From assembly GCA_025353525.1 (NCBI GenBank), contig JANXOO010000203.1:1-7412 (forward strand): a stretch of DNA of 7,412 nt, written 5' to 3'. The DNA is from Schlesneria sp. (lineage in GTDB: Bacteria; Planctomycetota; Planctomycetia; Planctomycetales; Planctomycetaceae). Shown piece by piece: positions 1-6,200 of this stretch (positions are counted from its first letter, which is position 1; every line of letters starts with the position of its first letter). Below the pieces are notes generated by a model. That model saw only the letters and a list, made by a program, of their open reading frames with translations, made no database searches and was not told the DNA's origin. A program made the translations under genes and the position numbers.

Positions 1-423
1 TTCTTCATCATCATCGTCCGATTCATTTTCATTCATGGCTTCGTGCGGCAGCGGTTGCAAGCGAACTCGCTGGATCTCATTCAGCAACCATTCGGGCGAT
101 CCCTTTTCAATCTCTTTATGGGCCGCAGGTGCTTCTTCAGCATCAGTGCCTTGCGCGGGCGCACCCTTTTTGAACAGCCCTTTCGGCAACAGGCTTGGCC
201 CTGATTTTGCTGCTGCCGGTGTCACCTTGCCCGATTTACTTGCTTTGGCGTCAGGTGCCGGAACGGCAAGCAACGGCAAATGGTCGCTTTCGCCGGACGC
301 GACCGTTTGATCGTTCAAATCAACTTCGACGACAGGGAACGGCGACGTGCCACAGCCCGCTGCCGCGACGGCAATTGCCAAAAAAATTCCGCCAAATTTC
401 AAGCTGCGACTTACAAACGACAT
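1..423 (-). CDS. Putative lipoprotein, N-terminal part (gene runs off left edge)
   Basis: An open frame of 141 codons starts at ATG 423-421 and runs through the left edge without a stop. The protein begins with a lipoprotein signal: basic residues R6 and K9, a hydrophobic core (about residues 10-22) and a lipobox A-A-G-C with the lipidated cysteine at residue 24. Residue +2 is glycine, not aspartate, so under the classical Lol rule inner-membrane retention is not indicated. After the signal comes a low-complexity linker rich in Ala, Pro, Lys and Ser (about 27-105), then a more ordered segment with the core EWLLNEIQRVRLQPLP, and an acidic run (ESDDDDEE) at the window edge. A strong GGAGAGG lies just upstream of the start. 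The gene is divergent from the ABC exporter. I do not recognise the family with confidence. The tryptophan-containing helix after a linker recalls the start of planctomycete lipoproteins that carry a C-terminal thioredoxin-like domain, but that domain would lie outside the window, so this is a guess. Confidence 0.85.
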   Translation of the reverse strand, partial: MSFVSRSLKFGGIFLAIAVAAAGCGTSPFPVVEVDLNDQTVASGESDHLPLLAVPAPDAKASKSGKVTPAAAKSGPSLLPKGLFKKGAPAQGTDAEEAPAAHKEIEKGSPEWLLNEIQRVRLQPLPHEAMNENESDDDDEE

Positions 424-425
424 GA

Positions 426-432
426 CCTCTCC
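426..432 (-). promoter_or_regulatory. Ribosome binding site of the lipoprotein gene
   Basis: The minus strand reads GGAGAGG directly before the lipoprotein start, with GGAG ending five bases from the ATG. This is a good Shine-Dalgarno match and fixes the start at 423. It also sits only a few bases from position 438, where the ABC reading frame could formally begin, which argues against that far-upstream ABC start. Confidence 0.7.
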
Positions 433-463
433 ATCCCTTGAGAGACCGAAACACGCAGACGTA

Positions 464-487
464 CCGGATGAACAACGCCCCATCCGG
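464..487. repeat. Inverted repeat, possible operator
   Basis: Seven-base arms CCGGATG (464-470) and CATCCGG (481-487) are perfect complements separated by 10 bases. The right arm recurs as a direct repeat at 590-596. The centre is about 50 bp from the lipoprotein start, on its upstream side. Arm spacing and location fit a dimeric regulator site, but a chance repeat cannot be excluded. Confidence 0.35.
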
Positions 488-662
488 CAGCCGTAACCGG
501 ACTTTTAGGTCAAAACCGGCAGATACTGCAAGATCGAACCGTTTGACGGTTGTGAGTGGATCTGGAGGTTTGAGCCAGAAAGTTTCCGGCATCCGGATTC
601 CCGACGAAATTTATTTCATGCTGCGACTCGACCGCTTGTGCGTTCCGTTTACAATCGGAAAT

Positions 663-2714
663 ATGCACACAACTCCGCCCGCACCTCCTGTTACGGCATC
701 GGACGAGGCTACCAGAAGCCAGCCGGCTTCTGGTCACACATTGGCGGAAGCCATTCCGGGGATTGGCAGCCGATCTCGCTTCGATTCTTACCGATTGAAA
801 GTGCGTCGAAAGGAGTTGCCCCAAGGGGGGATTCATTCTTCGGGAGAATCCCGGAACTCTAAAGATCGCGTTCGGTCGGCGACGCAATTGGTCAGCCAGT
901 TTCTGCAACTTCTGGTGCCATTTCGAAGGCAAGTGATCTGGATTCTCGTTTCCGTGACAATAGCAACATTGATCGGGCTTCTGCCGCCTGCGGGAACGAA
1001 GTTCATTGTCGATTATGGGCTGAACGGCAAGACATTGCCCGACGCATGGCTGCGCTGGTCACCGTCGCTGGCCAATCCCCGGCACCTGTTGCTCGTCACG
1101 GTGATAGTCGTCTCATTGTTTTCGCTCGTCAAAATTGCCATTCATCTCTGGGGACGCTGGTATGCGACAAAGATTTCAAAACAGATCCAGTTGAATCTGC
1201 GCCGCCGGGTTTTTGAGCACGCCGTTCGACTTCCAATGTATCGCGTTCACGAACTTCGATCGGGTGGCGTCGCATCGATCTTGCGGGAAGACGGCGGCAG
1301 TGTGGGAGAGCTGGTATTCGGGATGTTGTTCAATCCGTGGCGAGCGGTCATTCAGTTGCTCGGCAGTCTGGCAATTCTCGCGTGGGTTGACTGGTCGCTA
1401 TTGCTCGGTGCCGTCGTACTGCTTCCCACTGTTTTTGTGACTCACCGAGCCTGGATCAACAGCATCAGGCCGCAGTTCCGGGCCATTCGAAAGCAGCGGG
1501 AATCAATTGATGCGGGAGCGACCGAAGCCTTTGCCGGTATGAGAATCATTCGTGCTTTCAGCCGCCAAAAGCGAGAAGCGGCGCGATTCACGATCGAAAA
1601 CAACCTGATGGCGCGACAGGAACTCTACGCATGGTGGTGGATGCGCGTCGTCGAAATGGTCTGGGAAATTCTGATTCCGATTTCGAGCGCCGGATTGTTG
1701 TTCTATGGCGGATGGCGTGTTCTGGATGGACACATGTCTGTCGGCGATTTGATGATGTTTCTGGTTTACCTGCTGATGTTGCTTGAGCCCCTGGCGACAC
1801 TGGCCCAAAGTGCGACGCAGTTTCAGAACAGCCTCAGTGGACTCGATCGGGTGCTCGATCTGCTGCAGGAACCTCGCGAGATGCCTTCGACGCCCGAGTC
1901 ACTTAATGTCGACCGCGCCAGAATCGGCGGGGCGATTTCGTTTGAGGATGTCACTTTCACCTATCCGGGCACGTCAATTCCGGCACTCAGCAAAATCAGC
2001 TTGTTGATCGCGGCTGGCCAAACCGTCGCACTCGTCGGCCCAAGTGGTGCCGGCAAAACGACGCTCAGCAATCTTGTCGCTCGTTTTTACGATCCGGATA
2101 CGGGTCGGGTGACTCTTGATGGTCGTGATTTGCGTGACTTCAACGTGGAATCGTTTCGATCGCTGCTGGGCGTCGTCGAGCAGGATGTCTTTTTGTTTGA
2201 CGGTTCGATTAGCGAGAATATCTCGTACGCTCGACGGGATGCGACAGAAGCCGATGTGCAATCGGCCGCGGACGCAGCCAACGCAACAGAGTTTATTGAT
2301 CGAATGCCGCAAGGGATGCAGACGATCATTGGCGAACGAGGCGTGCGGTTAAGTGGAGGTCAGCGGCAGCGGCTGGCAATCGCCAGGGCCATTCTGGCCG
2401 ATCCGAAGATCCTGATTCTGGACGAAGCGACGAGTAATCTGGATACTGACAGTGAGCGATTGATTCAGCAGAGTCTGGGTGGCTTGATGAAGGGTCGGAC
2501 CAGCTTTGTGATCGCTCATCGCCTGAGCACGATTGCGAGTGCAGACGTCATCGTTGTATTGGAAAATGGACAGGTCAGCCAAACGGGAACCCATGCCGAA
2601 TTGATGCGGCAGGGAGGCAAATATCGATCGATGGTCGAGCAACAAATACGGATGACGCTTGGAAATATTTCGGATCCTTCAGCTTTGGCGAAGCAAGATT
2701 ATGCTTTAAAATGA
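663..2714 (+). CDS. ABC exporter half-transporter (permease fused to ATPase, MsbA-like)
   Basis: From ATG 663 the product is 683 residues. A polar N-terminal extension (1-85) precedes an exporter-type membrane domain with six predicted helices (about 91-115, 141-163, two in 219-262, 326-349 and 361-381). The C-terminal ATPase has A-loop Tyr434, Walker A GPSGAGKTT (459-467), Q-loop Gln507, signature LSGGQ (563-567), Walker B ILILDE (583-588, catalytic Glu588), D-loop SNLD and H-loop His619, so it should be catalytically competent. Family knowledge: such half-transporters dimerise in the inner membrane and use ATP to export lipids, drugs or peptides; the substrate cannot be read from the sequence. 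There is no C39 peptidase-like N-terminus. The start is uncertain. The frame is open back to 438 (ATG also at 468 and 618), and none of these starts has a strong ribosome site. I chose 663 because 438 would leave only 14 bp to the divergent lipoprotein start. The stop is TGA 2712-2714. Confidence 0.95.
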   Translation: MHTTPPAPPVTASDEATRSQPASGHTLAEAIPGIGSRSRFDSYRLKVRRKELPQGGIHSSGESRNSKDRVRSATQLVSQFLQLLVPFRRQVIWILVSVTIATLIGLLPPAGTKFIVDYGLNGKTLPDAWLRWSPSLANPRHLLLVTVIVVSLFSLVKIAIHLWGRWYATKISKQIQLNLRRRVFEHAVRLPMYRVHELRSGGVASILREDGGSVGELVFGMLFNPWRAVIQLLGSLAILAWVDWSLLLGAVVLLPTVFVTHRAWINSIRPQFRAIRKQRESIDAGATEAFAGMRIIRAFSRQKREAARFTIENNLMARQELYAWWWMRVVEMVWEILIPISSAGLLFYGGWRVLDGHMSVGDLMMFLVYLLMLLEPLATLAQSATQFQNSLSGLDRVLDLLQEPREMPSTPESLNVDRARIGGAISFEDVTFTYPGTSIPALSKISLLIAAGQTVALVGPSGAGKTTLSNLVARFYDPDTGRVTLDGRDLRDFNVESFRSLLGVVEQDVFLFDGSISENISYARRDATEADVQSAADAANATEFIDRMPQGMQTIIGERGVRLSGGQRQRLAIARAILADPKILILDEATSNLDTDSERLIQQSLGGLMKGRTSFVIAHRLSTIASADVIVVLENGQVSQTGTHAELMRQGGKYRSMVEQQIRMTLGNISDPSALAKQDYALK

Positions 2715-2973
2715 AGCCGATCGAAGACGCATTTCAATGCACTTGGATTCGAATCGTAGCGTACAACGTCAATTGGTCGATTTACTTCGATTTCTCTTGA
2801 CACCGCCAATGTCTGCGCGAATTAAGACGTAAGTTGATCTTTATAAATGATTTACATCGAAATTCGATCCCACGAATCGAGCGTGCTCTCCGCATTGGCA
2901 ACTTGTTTAAATATTACCCAACCATTTACTTTAGATTAATTTGCCAAGTTCATCCAATTTTCACGGTTGGGGT

Positions 2974-3003
2974 TTGAAAAAGGTTGTATCCGAAGTTTAT
3001 CAT
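2974..3003 (+). promoter_or_regulatory. Candidate sigma-70-type promoter for the giant repeat-protein gene
   Basis: TTGAAA (2974-2979) and TATCAT (2998-3003) each match the housekeeping consensus at five of six positions and are separated by 18 bases. They lie at the end of the AT-rich part of the spacer. Transcription would start near 3010 and give a leader of about 250 nt before the ATG at 3260. This rests on the consensus match alone. Confidence 0.4.
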
Positions 3004-3140
3004 GCGACTCTCGATTGACGCGACTGTCATTTCTGTCTCGCATTTCCCCTGATACGAGCGGTTGTCTGGCCAGTTGTCATTCTGGCGGGTTTTGGCGGAT
3101 TCTCTGTTTCGCATGTGACTGATTCATCTCGTTTGTTTTT

Positions 3141-3159
3141 CCCGGTGATTGTCGCCGGG
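3141..3159 (+). other. GC-rich hairpin in the 5' leader
   Basis: CCCGGTGA (3141-3148) pairs with TCGCCGGG (3152-3159) around a TTG loop, giving eight pairs including one G-U wobble. It is preceded by a T-rich run and not followed by one, so it is not an intrinsic terminator on the plus strand. On the minus strand it would be followed by A residues, so it is not one there either. If the promoter at 2974 is real, the hairpin forms in the untranslated leader about 100 nt before the start codon. The in-frame stop TGA 3146-3148 lies inside it. Confidence 0.35.
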
Positions 3160-3246
3160 TTCGGGCCTCCGTTTTGGCGCTTTGTTTTTCGATCATTCGC
3201 TGCTGACTTTCCCGTCTGCCGATTCGAATCACGAGCAATTTTCCTT

Positions 3247-3251
3247 GAGGG
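3247..3251 (+). promoter_or_regulatory. Ribosome binding site of the giant repeat-protein gene
   Basis: GAGGG ends eight bases before the ATG at 3260, a normal Shine-Dalgarno spacing. Together with the in-frame stop at 3146-3148 and the lack of any earlier in-frame ATG, it supports 3260 as the start. Confidence 0.6.
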
Positions 3252-3259
3252 TATATCTG

Positions 3260-6200
3260 ATGGTTTTCTCATGGTTACGCAATCTGGAACGGGGTTTGAT
3301 CCGAGGCATTGTTCGTCGCAGGACCGATTCACCTCGTCGACGACAAGTGGCGTCTGTTTCGACCCGTGCGACGGCAATGATCGTTGAATCGCTTGAGCAA
3401 CGTCAGATGCTCAGTGCCAATCCGGTTCCGACTTCGATCAGCGAAATCCTGATCAATCCGAACGGAACCGTATCGCCAAACGAATACATCGAACTTCGCG
3501 GAACGCCAGGAGCGACACTCGCCTCCGGGACCTATCTTGTCGGAGTGAACGGTTCTGCCGCGAATGCCGGAAACGTTCAGGACATCTTCGACCTCAGTAA
3601 TCGCCAGTTCGGCAGCAACGGGTTTATGGTGTTGCTGGAAAAGGGTAACACTGCGACGGTCAACGCAAACGCGACCAAATTGATCAATTCAGGATCTGGT
3701 GCCGGTTTCGGTAATGGCGCAACGTCGTCGATCGGCCACACCGGCTTGGGCAATGACCTGCAGGCTGGGTCAGAAACGTTCTTGCTTGTGACCAGTGCGA
3801 CAGCACCGACGACGGCAACGACGATCGACAGCAACAAGGATGGCACGCCTGACGGTACTGCGTACGCTGGCTGGACCGTGCTCGATTCGGTGGGGATTCA
3901 CGACAGCGCAGCCGGAGGCTTTGTTTACGGCAAGGTCAATTTTGCAAATGGGACTCAGGCCTTCGCGAGCGGCCTTGACAAGATCAATCCCTCCCCGAAC
4001 GCTCAGGCAGTGGGTTTCAATCCTGGTTATGTCGCTCGACTGGAAACCAGCACCGGTTATGCGAAAACCCAGGACTGGGTTGCGGCCGCGAATCTGGCAG
4101 GATCCGCACCAAATTTCTCGTTCAGCAACCCATCCGGAGGGATCGCCAACAACTCAACACCTTATCAATTGGCGGGCGTTACGCTCTCGAATATCGGCAG
4201 CTACAACGCATGGGGCAGCCCATCAGTCGGGGTCGATTCGGCTCCTGTCGTGACCAATGGAAGCACGTTTACGTTCACTGAAGACAATACTCCGACGCAA
4301 GTCAACGGTGCTTTGACAGTCAGCGATTCTGACTCGTCGGTGCTGACAAGCGCGACCGTTACAATCACCAACTACATTACCGGTGACGATGTTCTTACCT
4401 TGACGGCATCCGCTGGCGTTTCCGGCAGTTTCAGTACAGCTACCGGAGTTCTGACGCTCACCAGCGGGACTGCAACTCCAGCTCAATGGCAGACCGCGTT
4501 ACGGAATGTCAAGTACGAGAACATCAGCGAGAACCCCACGACGACCGCTCGACAAGTTATCTTCCTGCTGAATGACGGAACCTTTAACAGCGCGCCGATT
4601 GTCAGCACGATCAACCTTGTCGCCCTGAACGACGCTCCTTCGGTGAGCGTTACCCCCCAGACGGTTCGCGAAAACTTCACCACTCCAGTGACGGTGACTT
4701 TCGCAGATCCTGATGCAAATCCGCCGCTGGGAAGCCCAGGAAGTGAAACAGTCACATTGACGGTTTCCCATGGAACCCTGAACGTCACGGGAGCTGGGCT
4801 GACAATTGGCGGAAACAATTCAGCGTCAGTCACCGTTTCCGGAACTCTTGCAAACCTCAATGCCGCGTTGGGTGGTACAGGACTGAACTACACTCCGACA
4901 CTGGACTACGTCGGCCCTGATTCGCTGGTCGCTGGTATCAACGACAATGGAAATACAGGAATTGGCGGCGCACTCACCGCAACCGGAACGGTTGCGATAA
5001 CTGTCCAGCACGTGAATCAGACGCCGGTCGGCACACCAAAAACGCTGACCACTCTGGAAGACAATGCTCTGACGATCCATGCTTCCGATTTCGGATTCAC
5101 AGATCCGCACGACCCTAGTCCTTTCACAAACACATTGAAAGCGGTCGAGATTACGACACTGCCGGCAAATGGAACTCTCAAGGATAACAATGTTGCCGTT
5201 ACGGCGGGCCAGTTCGTCGCTGTCGCCGATTTGAACAGCAATTTGCTGGTCTTTACGGCAGCCCCGAATGCGAACGGAAATGACTACGGCGACTTTACAT
5301 TCCAGGTTCAGGACAACGGAGGTACGGCCCTGGGTGGAATCGATACCGACACTGTCGCACGAGCGATGACGGTCAATGTCACCAGCGTTAATGACTTCCC
5401 CGTCGGAACTGCGAACACGCTGACGACACTCGAAGACACGTCACTGGTAGTCACAACATCGAACTTCGGCCTGACTGACCCCAACGACAATCCGGCGAAT
5501 AACCTGCTCGCCGTAAAGATCACGACACTTCCTGCAGCCGGAACACTGTCGGATAATGGAACTGCGGTCACGGCTGGTCAGTTTGTTTCGGTAGCCGACA
5601 TCGGTTCCAATAAACTGGTCTATTCACCGGCAGCGAACGGGAATGGAAACGGATACGGCAATTTCACATTCCAGGTTCAGGATGACGGCGGCACAGCCAA
5701 CGGCGGTGTTAACCTCGATCCATCCGCCAAGCTGATGACAGTCAACGTGACTTCGGTCAACGATGCTCCGGCAGGCACCAGTGCAACGGTAACAACACTG
5801 GAGGATACGGCCTACACTGTTCAGACGGCGAACTTCGGGTTTACTGATCCGAACGACAATCCTGCCAACGCTCTGTTGGCCGTGAAGATTACAACGCTGC
5901 CATCAGGCGGCGCGTTTACCGATAATGGCGTCGCAGTGACAGCGGGGCAGTTTGTGAGTGCCACTGACATCAGCGGTGGCAAGCTGGTTTACACACCAGC
6001 GACGAATGCGAACGGCACTGGCTACAGCAGCTTTACCTTCCAGGTGCAGGATAACGGAGGTACCGCCAACGGCGGTGTGAACCTTGACCCGGCTCCTGCC
6101 ACGCTGACAATCGATGTCACGAGCGTGAATGATGCACCGACAGGTACCCCAAACACATTGACGGTCCTTGAAGACCATCTGTTGACATTCACCACAGCAA

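Larger units (their letters stand above)
424..662. promoter_or_regulatory. Divergent intergenic region between lipoprotein and ABC exporter genes
   Basis: These 239 bp separate two divergently transcribed genes and should hold the promoters for both. The region contains an inverted repeat CCGGATG (464-470) / CATCCGG (481-487), a further CATCCGG copy at 590-596, and a small hairpin-forming repeat AACCGT-TTG-ACGGTT (537-551). I found no convincing -35/-10 pair for either direction. The stretch is also open in the ABC gene frame from 438, so part of it could be coding. The translated sequence there is Arg/Ser-rich and resembles no domain I know, and I read it as noncoding. Confidence 0.5.
2715..3259. 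other. Gene-free region: intergenic spacer and 5' leader of the giant gene
   Basis: I see no credible gene in these 545 bp. The left part (about 2750-3010) is AT-rich with imperfect repeats: GATTTACTTCGA (2779-2790) and GATTTACATCGA (2849-2860), 70 bp apart. The right part (about 3010-3259) is T-rich on the plus strand and contains a GC-rich hairpin. The palindrome GATTCGAATC occurs twice, at 2746-2755 and 3221-3230. No hairpin followed by a T-run is present after the ABC gene, so its terminator is not visible. Only a weak GCATT/AATGC repeat (2729-2740) lies there. A TTGACA at 2797-2802 has no good -10 partner. Confidence 0.7.

Noticed and set aside
35..310. Plus-strand open frame of 91 codons
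   Set aside because: It lies antisense to the lipoprotein gene, which has a signal peptide, lipobox and strong ribosome site. The plus-strand peptide shows no domain.
320..592. Minus-strand open frame of 90 codons overlapping the lipoprotein start
   Set aside because: It is in a different frame from the lipoprotein, crosses its ribosome site and the divergent spacer, and shows no recognisable protein features.
636..655. TTGTGC ... TACAAT as a promoter directly before Met 663
   Set aside because: The two hexamers are only eight bases apart, too close for a sigma-70 promoter, and transcription would start within a few bases of the start codon.
510..932. Minus-strand open frame of 140 codons
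   Set aside because: It overlaps the ABC gene start region. The peptide is Arg/Ser/Cys-rich, without domains, and looks like an antisense shadow.
2729..2755. Possible terminator after the ABC gene
   Set aside because: The GCATT/AATGC stem is only five pairs with a two-base loop, and no T-run follows this stem or the GATTCGAATC palindrome.
2797..2825. TTGACA as a -35 element in the spacer
   Set aside because: The hexamer is perfect, but the sequence 16-18 bases downstream matches the -10 consensus at three or fewer positions. The nearest good TATAAA (2842-2847) is far out of spacing.
3027..3377. Minus-strand open frame of 116 codons over the leader
   Set aside because: The peptide is Lys/Arg/Thr-rich and low in complexity, which follows from the T-rich plus strand. 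It covers the giant gene's ribosome site and first codons.
3115..3387. Plus-strand open frame of 90 codons with a hydrophobic start
   Set aside because: It overlaps the first 128 bases of the giant gene in another frame, and its latter half is an out-of-frame reading of that gene. A leader peptide cannot be excluded but has no supporting ribosome site that I can see.
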